Shown here: piece by piece, positions 45,617 to 58,699 of the stretch | Numbering within the stretch: the stretch's first letter is position 1 | How the letters are laid out: each line of letters starts with the position of its first letter | Assembly (NCBI GenBank): GCA_029876055.1 | Contig: CM056874.1 | Span: forward strand, 3,410,001 to 3,474,000 | Direction of reading: 5' to 3' | DNA: 64,000 bases | Source of the DNA: Madurella fahalii | Lineage: Eukaryota; Ascomycota; Sordariomycetes; Sordariales | Translations under genes and position numbers: made by a program | Notes under the pieces: generated by a model | Databases searched by the model: none | Seen by the model: the letters and a program-made list of their open reading frames with translations, nothing else | Told to the model about the DNA's origin: nothing

Positions 45617-46591
45617 ATGATCGACCTACCTCTGGATCAAGGCTCGCTTGAGCATCTTCTGCCTGCGTCTTGGAAGTCGCAGATCACGGCATGGCTGGCC
45701 GAGGACACGCCTTCCTTTGATGTGGGGGGCTTCGTGGTAGGCGATCACCCACGCACTGCAACTCTCTGGGGCAAGTCGTCGGGTATTCTTGCAGGTATCC
45801 CCTTCTTCAACGAGGTCTTTACGCAGTGCGGATGCACGGTGCAGTGGCACGCCCGCGAGGGATCTCACATTGAGACGCACGGCGGCAAGACGGCGCTGGC
45901 GACGGTGAGCGGGCCCGCGCGGGGCCTCCTGGAGGGCGAGCGTGTGGCACTCAACATCCTGGCCCGCTGCTCGGGCATCGCAAGCATGAGCCGGAGACTG
46001 CTGGTGAACTTGCGGAGCGCCGGCTACAAGGGTACCCTGGCAGGCACGCGCAAGACGACGCCGGGCTTCCGGCTTGTGGAAAAATACGGCATGCTGGTGG
46101 GCGGCGCCGACACACACCGCATGGACTTGAGCACCATGACCATGCTCAAGGACAACCATGTGTGGAGCCGCGGGAGCATCACCCAGGCAGTAAAGGCGGC
46201 TAAGGCTGCCGGCGGCTTCAGCTTGAAGATCGAGGTTGAGGTGCAAAGCGAGGCTGAGGCCGACGAGGCGATCGCCGCGGGTGCCGATGTAATCATGTTG
46301 GACAACTTTAGCGGTGAGGGCGTCAAGAAGACATCGCGGAGTCTCAAGGAGAAGTGGAAAGGCAAGAGAGAGTTCCTGCTCGAGGTTTCGGGTGGACTGA
46401 CGGAGGACAACGCTGAGCTATACATATGCAACGGTAAGATTCCCAGGCTGGCGCTGCGACCAAATTTCTGACGGTGCGTTCCAGATGTCGATATTCTCTC
46501 AACGAGCTCGATTCATCAGGGTGTACGCCACATTGATTTCTCTCTGAAGATCAATGTAGAGAAAGGACAGGGACCGGAAGTGTCGAGCTAA
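45617..46591 (+). CDS. bna6: quinolinate phosphoribosyltransferase (nicotinate-nucleotide pyrophosphorylase, carboxylating)
   Basis: Converts quinolinate and PRPP to nicotinate mononucleotide, CO2 and pyrophosphate, where the kynurenine route enters NAD synthesis. Two exons, 45617-46433 and 46485-46591, give 307 aa, normal for the family. Motifs: HGGKTALATVSGPARGLLEG, ERVALNILARCSGIAS, GTRKTTPGFRLVEKYG, GGADTHRMDLSTMTMLKDNH, LKIEVEVQSEAEADEAI, ADVIMLDNFSGEGVK and LLEVSGGLTEDN. The catalytic and substrate-binding Arg, His and Lys (GTRKTTPG, THRMDL, LKDNH) are all present. The second exon adds DVDILSTSSIHQGVRHIDFS, the last strand of the barrel. Confidence 0.95.
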
Positions 46592-48175
46592 GCAGTCGGC
46601 GTCGGTGATATCCGAAGGATCTGCGCAGCTACAAGTCTGGCTTGGAATTTGCGTAGGCTACTCGCCTTGGATAAGAAGGGGAAAAAAAATCATAACAAAA
46701 AGTGTAATGCAAGCCGCGCGCAGCGGGTTGCCTCCCCCGGCGGGACTCTTGACCCGTTCTGTCTCGCATTCGCGCACCCGCCCGTCCCAGGTTTGAACGC
46801 TTGAGATGCCTAACGAGACACTTTCTGGCCAGGGCATTTTATGCGCGACAAGAACCACAAGCTCACCGCTTCTTCTCCTCCTTTTCACTTTCGCACCGGC
46901 AGGGGTGGCAATAATGAACAAGCGTATCTTTGACTATCATTACGACCAGTGCGCTATCTCATGGGTTCATTACAACTCGTACCCGAATGACGAGGGGCTT
47001 TCCGGGGTGACCCACCTGGCGGTTCGGCAATGGCTCTCCCACGTGGCCATCGCGATAAGAAGCAGGGTTTGGCTCACCGCGATTTTCTGTTTGGTCACGG
47101 CGCAAGCCCCGGCTGGCGTCGTGTAGCGGCAGGCAAATGGAAGCCAAGGGGTCAAGAAGGCTGTCAGCCATCCACCCCCTGTCTCCGTCAGCCAGGCACC
47201 CATGTTCCCCAACCGCCTTTTATCGTTGGTCTGCACCACCTTGAAGGGGCAAAACTCTGCTGCACCTTCCGCTCTGGCCCGGTGGTGTTTACAGCGTTCA
47301 CCATGCTCAACCATCACAAGTCTGGCTGTGCCTCCTCAGAGCATCTCGCGCTTTTCTTTCACATGTACAGCCCATGCTGAGCTCGGCGAGCACGGTTGGC
47401 TGGGTCGGCGTCTGGCCTCGCCCATGTACGGTTTGACAAGGTGGGATTGCAACAGCACTCGGCTTTGCCCATGGGCGACGCTAGTATGTATTGTATACTG
47501 CACTAGTTGACTTGGGCCCATGATCCCTGTTTATCTGCCGTTCCCACGTGGCGAAGGGATCAATTCCTGGGTAGCTCGATGCACTGAAACACCCTCGCTC
47601 TTCCGTCTTCATCGAAGCCAGGTGCCCGGCAATTTTGCGTTACCGTCTGCTCACCGTTTACTCCCTTTAGACCCCACTGGAAGTTCCTTGCTGACCGGTC
47701 GTAATATACCTGAACCAAACACAGGCAGGCCCTCAAGCTAGGGTGACGTGCCAGTGTCAATCCCTCAGCCCTACTTCGCATACCCTAGTGATGGTGCGGC
47801 AGACACGAGGATGACGGGACCGGGGAGGGGGAAAAGGTCCCCATATCTCAACATGACACTGGTATCGAGTCTTTTCGGGTATAGGAATCCTGTGCGCAGG
47901 TTATGCCAGTGTTGCCAAGGTCACTTCATCACAAGGCTTGCGTCTGAGCAGTGCCGCATCGCACCTTCAAATGGACGGGTTTTTCCTCCGCTCTGGATCA
48001 CGATGCTCTCCCCCCGTTTCTACTCTTTCCGCGCCATAGCACAAGCAGGCTCTTAGTAGATTGTCAATCAAGCTCTCCATAACGACACTTCTTCTTCTCG
48101 CACCATTGCAAAACCACTTCGGACTAGCTACCAACACGGCCGCCATCCGGCACAACACCCTCAGATCAACAAGCT

Positions 48176-48593
48176 ATGAGCGCCCAGGACGGTTATACTA
48201 GAGAGGAGTGGACCTGGCTCTATGTCGAGGAGGCACAAACCGAGAGACGGAGAAGAGAAGAACACACGACCGACACCCAAAGTTCGATCCAGGACTATAC
48301 TCTGGCGGCCAAGCGTAAAATCAGCAAGGCGCTGGGGGTCAACGCTGACTCGGTGTTACTCGGCCGTCGTACCGCGTCAGTGGCGAGAACTCGCCCGAGA
48401 AATGAACCGAGATAGCACAGGCGTGTGTGGGGCAACGGAAAGATGCTTTGACTTGGGAACACAAACCGCCTTCGGGGCCACAATATCTGGGGTAAGCCCA
48501 TGGGTGACACAAGCCCTGCGGTTGTTGTGTTGCTAACGGGCCTTTTTAAGATCTTACCTCGGTTCGGGGAAGTTACAGCCATGGACAGCGTGA
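48176..48593 (+). CDS. tentative small three-exon gene, unknown function
   Basis: Proposed exons 48176-48368, 48416-48491 and 48551-48593 give 103 aa. Three points support it. A pyrimidine-rich leader precedes the ATG (48060-48175). The first exon reads like a real protein (YTREEWTWLYVEEAQTERRR; AAKRKISKALGVNADSV) with G/C-ending codons. A textbook intron, GTAAGC with a CTAAC branch and TTTTTAAG end, lies at 48492-48550. The first intron (GTACCG to GATAG, 47 nt) is short and less certain; unspliced, the frame ends at 48415 as a 79-aa protein. The first exon is very charged and probably helical. No family recognised; it could be a remnant. Confidence 0.4.
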
Positions 48594-49853
48594 AAGTGGG
48601 AGTTTTCCGTCTCGGCGAGAAATTCGGCCGGTTCTTTTGGCGTTCCCATGTTCATACTGAGTACCTTAGCTGGGCATGATGGGCCGGCGCGAGCTGTGGA
48701 TCACCGTCCTCCGGATTACAGCAACCCAATGCGGCTTGTGGGCTCACCTCCAGAATGTTATGTACCTTAATTACTTGTAACGAGCTAGTTCTTTGCTAGG
48801 CTTTCAGATACCACTTAACATGACACGGCAATGCCACATATCCGGTGGAGGCGAAATCGGAGATGCACGCTGTAGTCGCAAAAATGGTGTCCATTTTGGG
48901 GTGCTCCTCTGCTCCTCTGCTCCTCGGCGCTGGGTGGGTTTGAGCACTATGTACTGTACCTATGTACTATGTACAATCCACATACGTGGGCGGCCGCTTG
49001 AAGCACTCCTCGGTAACACTGTGACGACTTCGACAGCTGCTCGCTGCAAGCACAAGGCCCAGGGAATGGAATGCGGGGGCCAGCCGTTGCAGTTCATGAT
49101 CGGGCGGCACCTGAAAGCCCTCAGTGACTCGGGTTAGCTATGCAGATACGGGACTTTGTGGTGACCCATTTTCCCGACCCGCCATCCCACCAATGCACCA
49201 TCGCAAGCACCCTTCGCCGCCATTTACCGACACTGCCGGGAATGGCCCTTGCCAACGTAGATCATTGGCGTCACCTTAGCGCCGGCGTCTCTTTGAAACT
49301 TTGCCTCCCAAGGCTGAGAACCGCTTGACGCCACCGAGCCACACGCTTGCGGCTTTACGAGAAGATGCGTGTTTCATCTTGATGGTTCCAATCGCCATGA
49401 TTCGATCCCTTCGTGCCCGCAAGGGACGGAGGGCTGGTTGGGTGGTAAAATGAGGTCCTGGCTCGCGTGCAAAGCGCTCCCCCGCAACGCACCTACTGCC
49501 TTTTCGGGCTCACCGATATTCAGGGCGGTTACCCGTTCGTCTTGGTCCTTGCACTGCTTCTCAACGTGCCATCCTCGCTTAGCAACAGCTCGCTGCCACC
49601 GTTCGGCCTTACACAGATTGCTTGTACGTCGGATTGAGCCATTCCCGAGCCGTGACGCCGGCAATTTCCATAAAGAATGGGGGCTGTTTGTGTCTGTCAG
49701 CACGCCTTGATCTCTTTGAACTCTGTATTTTGCGCTAGCGATGCGAGAAATGAGTGATGCTTGATATCAGGTGTATAGGCAGACAGGCAACATTACCATG
49801 ATGAAATCCAGTTGCGCATCCACATATATTTTCGGTACACAGTACATACAGAG

Positions 49854-49968
49854 GTCAACGGAGCCAACGATGACAACATCCGGGGCCCCTTGTCTGGCAA
49901 GTAGCCTTGTCACAGTCGTCAACAGAGTCAATGGTGACAACATCCGGGGGCCCCTTTCCGGGCTAGTA
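49854..49968. repeat. two diverged direct repeats (about 50 bp)
   Basis: Copies at 49854-49903 and 49918-49968 share GACAACATCCGGGG and GCCCCTT cores. The leading parts differ mainly by transitions (GGAGCCAACGA against AGAGTCAATGG). No gene spans them. Confidence 0.75.
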
Positions 49969-52900
49969 CTGTAGCCCCTGCCTCAATCTCGAGAGATCTG
50001 GCGTGGGGCCAGTGTGTGATCCGAACTCAACTGAAGCTGCCACACGTGGGAGACGCGGCGTGGCATCGAATCAAATGCGCCGGAAGTAGATCCGGAAGTA
50101 CGCGTAGGAACAAAAGAAAAGATCCCAGCAAACAGCCCCATCTTAGCTCGAAGCGGTTACCCCTTCCCCCCTCCCTAAACAGACTGTTGAGCCTCTTACC
50201 GACGCCGGACCTCTCCAAGACCCAACGCCGTGCCACAGACCGAAAGGTCCAGGTGTTCTTCAAGCCCGCGCTCCTATGCCGCGCATTACCCTAACCAGAA
50301 AAGGCAAGTCTGTAGTAGCATCCCCATGGGGATCAGAGCTCGGGTTTTCACTGCTCACAGGCAAGCGGACGACCTTCCAAATTCTGTCTCACGCTGTTCC
50401 GTGCATCAGCCCAGGCTTTGTGGCCGCTTCCGTCATCCACAGGTAACACAGATAAGGCTGGGCAAATCAGGATCCGGCCGCGGGGATAGGGGAAATTATT
50501 CGGCTTCCCCTGCAGCAAGTCCGGGCCAGTGTTCTTGTAATCGCACGATTATGTAACCTTGTTTACTCACTGCTTTTTGCAGTCAAATGCATCATGTAGT
50601 GTCCCAGCCGCGCGCGCGAGAAGTAATGGCCGCAATCAAATTTCCCAACAGAACACATGTTGCCTTCCTGGTAGCAGCCAGACTTGACAGGGCTCGACCG
50701 AGCACTCGGGGCGACCGTACTAACGTCGTCCTCCTCCCTCTCCATCATGCTACAAAGAAGGAGATGGATAACTAGCACAAGCGTAAAGGGAGGAGCCTGC
50801 TATTTGTCGTGTCATCGTTTGGGAGCCTTGACATGTGCCGCTGTGGCGCCCGACTGGGCATCGGCATCACAGTCGCGGATGCCGGGACCGCCCAACAACG
50901 CCGGGCGACAAACCTCACTCCTGCCTTTCCGGGCATAGTTACGCTGCCGGCAAGGCTCAGCTCGGTTACGTCTTACGTATAGTGGTTTTACACAGAGGCA
51001 GAGCGGGAATGGTATACAGCTCTCCGGTGCCTGTCCTGGTGGTCCGTTGTACAGTACCCTGGTTCGCCAGCCGGCCACCTGTGTGGCCCCCTGTGTGACC
51101 CAACATCCCAAAGGGATGGCTGGGGCCCCGGGGCGCCCCATTACATGGGATCTGGGGAACCACAACGGCGCTGATTGTTAGCATGTGTGGCTAGCTGGGA
51201 CTTGGCCGGATCGAGGCACCAAATCTGCCATCATCCGCTCGCTTGACTAATTCCGTTGCGGGTAGCGGCATAAGGCCAGTGATAAACGGCGCCGCTGCCG
51301 TAATGCACTTGCAAACTTCATCATTGCTTGCTTCTTTCAGCTGCTGTCATGGGACATGATGCGAGCGGGTCGCCCTTGGCCGGGAGGTGACGTGGTTGGC
51401 TTGGTTGCATTCTTCTCGAGTGGTCACGGAACGGCGTCCGCAGCGCCTCGTTGACAGGCCAATGGCGTCCTATCCAACGGCCCCAGCCCAATAACAAGCA
51501 ACGACCATGTTCAGATAGTAAGGGCATCTAAACAATTGCGCCGAGCTTGGCTTCCCTCGGATACGCCAGAGCCGCTCGAACCGATCCCGGTAGACCGGCT
51601 AACTAAAGTAACGATTGGGCGTTTGGTTCAATTAGGCGTACAGTCTCTCGAACCACATGGTCGGTCGGTTCAGACGGCCAGATGTGCTGAGGTTGACTCG
51701 TATCTACGTCGCGCCACCGCCGTCCGCGCATCTTGGGGTCCAGGGGAGCAGGGTGGCCGGTCATAGGGTGGTTAGTTTCGGCATGCGGGCAGCCGAGGGC
51801 TGCTATCCGTTCGAGGAGGCGTCATTCGCGGGTGGCCGGCCTTATGCGGGCTCGGGAGGTCCTTCTACTAATAAGCTGGGCGAACGAGCGGGCGGTGTTC
51901 TGTTCTGTGAGCACTCTGAGCACTATATCGCCTACCCCGACACTCTCCCTCCTGGCCGAGAGTTAACCCTGCCACGTCGTGTTGACGAGCGGGCACGGAT
52001 CTGAGATTTCAGCACAGCCCCAGATTCTGTAGGCCACATTTGTATCCGCGAAGGAGAAGAATAATCACCTCATGATCAGTCCAACAGAGGGGGTTGCCGA
52101 CAACCTTCGGGATCCGTTAAGGGCTAGCTGCCGAGGTTGAAGTTTTGGCAGCGATATACTGGGCCCGTACGTTCACCGGAAACCGGGTGAGGGACCAGGA
52201 GGTATTCTACCGTTAAGTTGTTAAACTGTCGGATGTGCATCTAGAAATCTAAGTCAAGAGGGGAACAGGGCCGAAAGAGGATGTTCAAGAGAAGTGGCGC
52301 CTGTTTGTGGCGCCCCTAAGTGATGCGCTGCAAATTCTATGCACGTCGCTAGATGCGTCCTAATAATTCTGTAACTCGTTGAGGAGACCACTTCAGCCGA
52401 AGCAGAATGTCTCAGTGTGTTACCCTCCAAAACCAAATGGGAAAAACCGAGAAGGCTAGAAATGGAGTCTTTGGGGGTTGGCGGGGGGCCCGTGGAGAGA
52501 CGCACACGCAGCCTTCCCCGTCGACAAAGAACAGTCCGATGGATAGAATTTGAGCACCACGCGCAGTATCCGATCCTGTGGCGTCCCGTTGAAGATTGCT
52601 TGCGGAATCCCAATAAGTCGTCTTGCAGGTTGGGCACCCCCAATCTGGCAATGCAACACACAAGATGTGTGAGAGAAGTGTATTTTTCAATGTTGAGCAT
52701 CACGGCCCTCGCATTGATTCGATCGGGAATGCATCCATACGCGAGGAGCCATTTCGCGCAGGACAGAGCCTTGTAAGGCGTAAGGCGTTCAGGCCAGATG
52801 CCCATGTGCCCGCGCCATCCCGGCGCCTCTATAACGAAGAGCCCTGTGTTCCCCAGGGCGCCGAAGAGGGAGTTGGCGCGGGTGGTGGGTGGGACTTGCT

Positions 52901-53890
52901 GGCCGATGACCCAGAAAGTTCACGCAAGTGGCTGTGGGCGCCTCGAGGCAGCGCCATATGACAACACTCGCATTGGTGGCAACCCTGCGCACCAGCGCCA
53001 CCGGCGACAGTTGGTAAATTTGGCTTTCCGAGGGGATGGGAAAGTTCGCTCATGTATCCAGCTCCTCGCTCCCAAATGGCCCGAGGCGCTTTCTCCCTCT
53101 TCTGAGCTGCTTTCTCCGATGCATTCTCCGTCCATCGTCCAGCAATCCAACGACCTCGGAAATGATCAGGGGCCTGGAGTGCCCTGCTGACTCTAGGCTG
53201 CTCACCAAGCCGAAGGGGCCTAGAAATGCTGGTCATAGAATGCCATTGTTCTGTGTTGACCCTAAGGGGTAAAACACGCGCCCTTCAACGGGATTCACCC
53301 CTTCCTTTCCACCATGCACCGTCGACTACCGGACACCGCTCTTCCAAGTCGAGCGCTATCCGATTTAAACGGTGCCATGAACCTCAAGGCCCAGTCCTCG
53401 TATTCGGTCGAGAAACGTCTCCGAGAGAGCGGCGGGACACTCTTCCGTGAGGTCGAGAACATACCCGACTGGTCTCTGCAGTTGACTCGTCTCAGGGGTT
53501 CTCCATCCCACATACGTGTCGGATCGGCTTTGGTGGCATTGGGATAATGTGCACATACACCCACAAGGCATTTTAAACCCCGTCTGCTAGCCAATCCTTT
53601 CCAGGGGTACATGCAACTCTGGTGCCAGGCGGGGGAAAACTTCTGGTGCGATGTTTTTTTTTTTTCTCCCTCTTTCCTCATTGCTGTGTTGTGATGCCGC
53701 AAATCATCTTCCTTCCACACAAAACCAACCCAGCCTCTTCCAGATCTTGTTTTTCAACACCGAATCAAGATCATCATCCTTCGCCTCCGGGCAGTTTTAT
53801 ACTTGTTTGTGGTTGACAGCCGGCAACGAGCCGTCCCGCCACCTAGGTCTAGAGGAGAGCGGGATAGGCTACATTCCTCACCAGACCGGT

Positions 53891-54573
53891 ATGGCTGCCG
53901 AGTCCGGCACCCAAGTTCCGCCGACACCCACGAGCCCTATGATCACCGGGCAGACTCGCCAACATGATTCGGCTCACCAGATGACCCAAGCTGCAGGAGG
54001 CCCGAACCCAGACTCAGACAGAGCCGAAGGCTTCGGTAACGAGAAGGCAAGCACGTGCCCCGATGTCATCGATACCGGGGACGGAACTCTAGAGCAAGGA
54101 GTCCTTGATGTTGCCGGCCCCGGTGGGCAAGATAGCGACTCGGTGTCGGATGCGTCTGTGTGGTCTATCAATGCCCAGCACGGGTCTTCAAGGTGGGAGA
54201 GCCGACTCACATCCGTGTTTGCTTGTGGGCGAGGTCGCTAACATCGCCTTGTAGTCCGTCACAGGCATCACGGGACCCCAGCGCGCCCTACAACGAGCCC
54301 GTTGCCACTGCCTCGTCGGCAGAGGCTACCGACACTTATATCCAACAGCGCCAAAGGGACCGTCATCCTCGCATTCCTGAATTCCCGTACGAAAAATCAG
54401 TCGACGAAGAACAAGAGGCGATTGTGGCGCAGGCTATCGAGCCCCTAGGCCGGCTCCGATTGTCGACTCTCGGGCCGAATGACATCGTTTCACCATACCT
54501 CACGGAGATCGTAGAGACGATGGGGGAGTTGATCCTTGAGGATTCGGATTTAGAGCGAGTCGATGAAATGTGA
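53891..54573 (+). CDS. small two-exon gene, unknown function
   Basis: Exons 53891-54192 and 54255-54573 join in frame through a typical intron (GTGGGA, CTAAC branch, TTGTAG) to give 206 aa. The first ATG after the leader is used; the open frame extends upstream, but that part looks like leader, including a T-run. The N-terminal half is disordered (Ser, Thr, Pro, Gly; TQVPPTPTSPMITGQ). The C-terminal part is acidic and probably helical (RIPEFPYEKSVDEEQEAIVA; LTEIVETMGELILEDSDLE). There is no signal peptide, transmembrane segment or recognised domain. It lies alone at the edge of a gene-poor block, which fits a lineage-restricted gene. Function unknown. Confidence 0.6.
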
Positions 54574-57059
54574 ATGCAGGAGCTCCGAAGAACGGCAACT
54601 CAACCTCCCGACATGTATTTGATTCGGCAGGTTGGGGTATCGGCGGGGGGAGCGGCCGATAATTATGTATTCGTTCTAGTTTCTCTCGTTGCAAAACAGT
54701 TCCAGTACTAAGTTGTAGTATGTTGAGTCTAGATTGTCACAAAAAGAAATACCATCATGGAATTCGCCACCACGCCGGCGTCCGTTTCGAAGCTGGCCGT
54801 GGCGACAGACCTTCACATTGGTCTCCTTAGTCGACAACTCGCCGCCGTCCGCGGGCACCCGTCGTCCATTCAATACACCTAACCACCACCGAGAGGCGTT
54901 CTGACCCGTCGCCTTCATTTCCTCGCTGCTGAAACGGTTACCGAAGGCTGCTACAGCCGGGAGGCGACGTAAATCGTTACACACCCCTTTCGGTTGCCCG
55001 ATGGCTGGAGGAACCCCGTTTGTTCTTTCCGGCAGATGTCGATTGGATAACCCACGTGGGATTAGATCCAATCATCAACCAAAGGCTTACCCATGCCCGT
55101 TGTATACGGTACCTTATCTTTGATACATACTTCTCGCGTCCCTGCACCACACCCGTTCGGTTGAAGCCGCCTAGGGGGCATTTGCCTCGCTGTGCAGGTG
55201 ATAAGTGACATCCCGAGTTTCTACGCCGTCAGGTGATAGCGCGCTGGGCTATACAGAGGGGTTCTTTCACAGTCTTCATGCCCGGGAGCTGCCACCGTGC
55301 TCCATCGCACCTTAAGATTTCGGAGGCGTCACGCCACTTACCGACAATCGAGGAGGGCAAAGAAGGGCTTCCTTGGGAGACAAACCGTTCGTCTCGATGT
55401 GTTATTATCACCCGCATCCGTCTACCCTCCCATTCGTCAGGGGAATTTTTTTTTTCTTTCCTTCTTTCCTTTTCGTTTCTTTTTTTCCTCTTCTTTCCCT
55501 CCAACTCTCGTGCTGAAGGTCCATGGGTAGCGCGTCCTTGAAAGAGGGACCCCGTCGTAATGTCCGAGTTCATAGAGCCCGAGTCCCGCAAACGCCCCTT
55601 TCCGATCCCCCGGGGGCCACCGGCCCGGGCCGCGACAACGGCTGGCTAGTGCGAACGCTGACAGGGGCGATCCAGCGCATATCCACGTACTTCCCTACCC
55701 AAGGTAGGGTATATATGTAGCCAAGCGATCTGGCGGGCTTGCTAAACGCTAAAAATCCGGTTCTGGGCGCGGGGGGTTTACCGACTTGGCGTACCCCGGA
55801 TCCGTGGACAGCACCCATCTTCCCATTGCTGGTCCCATTGCTGGCCAACTGTGGTAATGTATGCGCTTTAGATATCTTAATTTGACGAACGTCGTTTTGT
55901 CGGCGAATCCAGCCCGGTAGTTTCTGCGGTTCGCTAGTACCTGTCCGTAACGTGCCAGTGGCGGTCATTAGTGTCGTATCCTAGCTCACCACAGCGGTTC
56001 AGATGGTCCGTCACACCCAGTAGACAGTATGATATGGTGTCCCTTCTTCCCTTCTCACACTAAGGTTATATAGGTACGTAGGGACTCTGGTCGGATAAGT
56101 TGCTTTTTAGCGTGTAATTGGCGTTTGTGTGTTAAGGGGCCCATTCTGACGGATGGGTTTGTTATCTAGATTGTTGTTCGGCTATTTGATCGAGAGAAGG
56201 AGGAGAGGTACCTCGGGGGGAGGAGGGATTGTCATTACTGTTATGCCTGGAGATATACATATTTGGCCGTGGTCTAGGTGACGGGGCAAACAATAAACTA
56301 CCGTCTCGCCGCTCAATGGCAACCTAAGCCACAGTGGCCCGAGTATGCTTGTCAAACGAAGCCTGGCTGGGGTCCCCCACCCGCAGATCGGGCGTGACAG
56401 GGAATCACTGCGCCGCAAGCCCTGCTAAGTTAGTGCCCGAAACGGGACAAGGGGGCACCCCATGGTGAGCATCAGCCACCAGCTGTTGCCCGATCACACG
56501 AACGGCCGAACAGGAGGCCGCCGCCCTGTGGCAAGGAAATGGGCGGCAGCCTGGCGAGGGTAAATGCAGTGGCTTTCTTGTTTTTACTAGCGCCTTTCAG
56601 CGCGTTCGGTCCCAGGCCACCGAGTGACTCAAACGGAGACCATCTGAGGGTCCGCATAACACTCGCCAGATAAAGTCTCAGAATCAAACAGACAGCAGAG
56701 TGCAGAGTGCCCTGATCAATCTGGTACCTGGATTGGAACCCAGTGGTGCATTTGAATCGCTGTTACTAGGAAATACCTCGATTCCTCTTGTCTTAAACCA
56801 ACCTCATCCACTTTTTGGCAGGTCGCCTTCACACCCTCCTTTTCTCGCCTATTTCAAGTGCTTGCCTTGGGTTGAACAGCAAAGATTAGGACGACCGCAT
56901 CCTCACCTGCACCCATCAATCTCAAGCAAAATTTGACAGCTGTGGATCCGGTAGGTTCCCACACACTGGATCACTCAATTGATTCTCTTAATAAACTATA
57001 GTGCTCAATCACTCACCGTGGTTATACAGGTGGGATAATCGCCGGACAGAAGCTTCGAG
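54574..57059. other. 2.5-kb stretch without a supported gene
   Basis: A pyrimidine-rich run at 55446-55500 and short frames only. A minus-strand frame at 54676-55071 shows no domain. The last few hundred bases should hold the promoter of the RNA cyclase gene. Confidence 0.5.
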
Positions 57060-58387
57060 ATGGAGGACCAGGAACCGATTGAGCTCGACGGCAGGACGGG
57101 TGAAGGCGGCGGCCAGCTCGTACGCATAGCCTGCGCCCTCGCTGCCGTCGCTACCCAGCCGATTCGCATTACCCATGTGCGGGGCAATCGGGAAGGCCCT
57201 AGAGGCGGAGGTATGCGAAACCCTCCCCCCCAACTTACCACAACCCCCTCAAACATCCCAACTAACGGAACCACGCCAAAGGCTTGAAATCACAGCATGT
57301 GACCGCAATTGAATACCTCGCCAAAGCAACGGCTGCTGACGTCACGGGCCTCTCGGTCGGCAGCCACACGCTGGAATTCCGTCCCCGGCTGAAGCCCTCG
57401 GCGCTCGTAGAAGACCGCACCATTAAGATCTCGGCCGACTCGCCCGCCGCATCCACCATGCTCATCTTCCAGGCCGTCTTCCCGTTCCTCCTCTTCGCGG
57501 GGACCGACAAGGGCGACCCGATTACGCTCGAACTATCAGGCGGTACCAACGTTTCGTTCTCGCTCTCCTACGAGTACCTCGACCAGGTCCTCCTCCCAAC
57601 GCTGCAGGACGCTTTCGGCATCGCCGTGGAGCGCAAGCTGCACAGTCGCGGCTGGAGCCTGGGCAAGCCGCAGCGCGGCAAGGCCACCTTCAAGTTCACG
57701 CCGCTGAAGCCGGGCGAGACGCTCAAGCTAAAGGAAGAGGGGATCGTATACGGCGGCGGCGCTCCCGGCCCGGACGTGGAGATTGAAGAGGTCGACGTGT
57801 CACTGATTGTCCCCGCTGAGATGCAAGACTCGATGACCGAGACGCTCGTGGCGGGTATGGAGGAGCTATTCCCGGGAGTAGAGGTCAATTTCAAGATCAT
57901 CGAAGACAGCGGCGCAGATTCGAGGATATATATCCTGCTGGTGGCCAAGGCGGGCGGGCTGCGCTGGGGGAGAGATATCCTTGCATCAGCACCGAAGAAG
58001 ATGAAGGGCAAGTCCGGCTCGCGACAAATGATCTCGCTGTGTGAGGACATCTCTCGCCGAGTGTCTAAGAAACTACTTGATGAGGTGTCAACTGGCGGCG
58101 TGGTTGATGAGTTCTTACAGGATCAGCTGGTCATCTTCCAGGCCTTGAGTGAGGGCAGGACGTCATTTCCGCGAAGCAACGGAGGGCTCGAGCAGGCCAT
58201 GGACAAACTAAAGATTTCCGAGGAGATGCACAAGGACAGAACAAACGGGCCGTTCGGAGAAGGGAGCACACATACAACCACAGCGCGATGGGTGACTGCA
58301 CAGTTGCTGCCGAACGTTAGGTGGTACAACAAAGGCGAGGTCTGCGAAGGCGTTGGGATGAGTATGGGCGTGGGGAAAACACGGTAG
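57060..58387 (+). CDS. RNA 3'-terminal phosphate cyclase (RtcA family)
   Basis: ATP-dependent enzyme that turns RNA 3'-phosphates into 2',3'-cyclic phosphates; the family also includes the nucleolar, non-catalytic Rcl1. Two exons, 57060-57210 and 57282-58387, give 418 aa. Motifs: ELDGRTGEGGGQLVRIACAL, THVRGNREGPRGGGLKSQHV, PRLKPSALVEDRTIKISAD, ELSGGTNVSFSLSYEYLDQV, RGWSLGKPQRGKATFKF and DISRRVSKKLLDEVSTGGVVDEFLQDQLV. The GEGGGQ loop and a late His-Thr segment (STHTTTARWVTAQLL, where catalytic members carry the adenylated His) suggest a true cyclase rather than Rcl1. Activity is inferred. Confidence 0.88.
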
Positions 58388-58699
58388 GGCACGACTGCCT
58401 GGTCCGGGTGAAGCGTACATGGCGTTTAATTATGCGGGTTCGCGGGTCGTACGAATTCGGGTTGGGGCAGGAGTCCCCTAACATTTCTTATCCTATTGAG
58501 CGCTAGTTAGCGGGAATCTCGTGGATAACATCACCAATACCCAGTTAGATCTTTAAACATGTACGAATAGAAGCAGTACGCAGTAGCCCCACCCTTTTTG
58601 AGGATGAAGAAGAGGAAAACATTAGACAAGGAGACTCACGGGATGTAGCAGCCTTGGAAGCTTGTCCCCTTTCTTCCTATCACATTGTCCGTTCTGGAG
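58388..58699. other. spacer between convergent RNA-enzyme genes
   Basis: 3' flanks of the RNA cyclase and the t6A dehydratase genes; nothing else seen. Confidence 0.5.

Larger units (their letters stand above)
46592..53890. other. 7.3-kb gene-poor block
   Basis: Apart from a tentative small gene at 48176-48593 and a duplicated segment at 49854-49968, I find no supported coding region. Longer frames (for example minus 52254-52805, plus 51657-52004, plus 53314-53547) lack domains and splice logic. Base composition is not notably AT-rich, so this is not a typical RIP-eroded transposon island. Confidence 0.5.

Noticed and set aside
52254..52805. 183-codon minus-strand frame as a gene
   Set aside because: No domain, no splice signals and several equally long shadow frames in the same stretch.
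53314..53547. 77-codon frame with a good Kozak context (CCACCATGC)
   Set aside because: No family, no intron evidence and alone in the gene-poor block; insufficient support.
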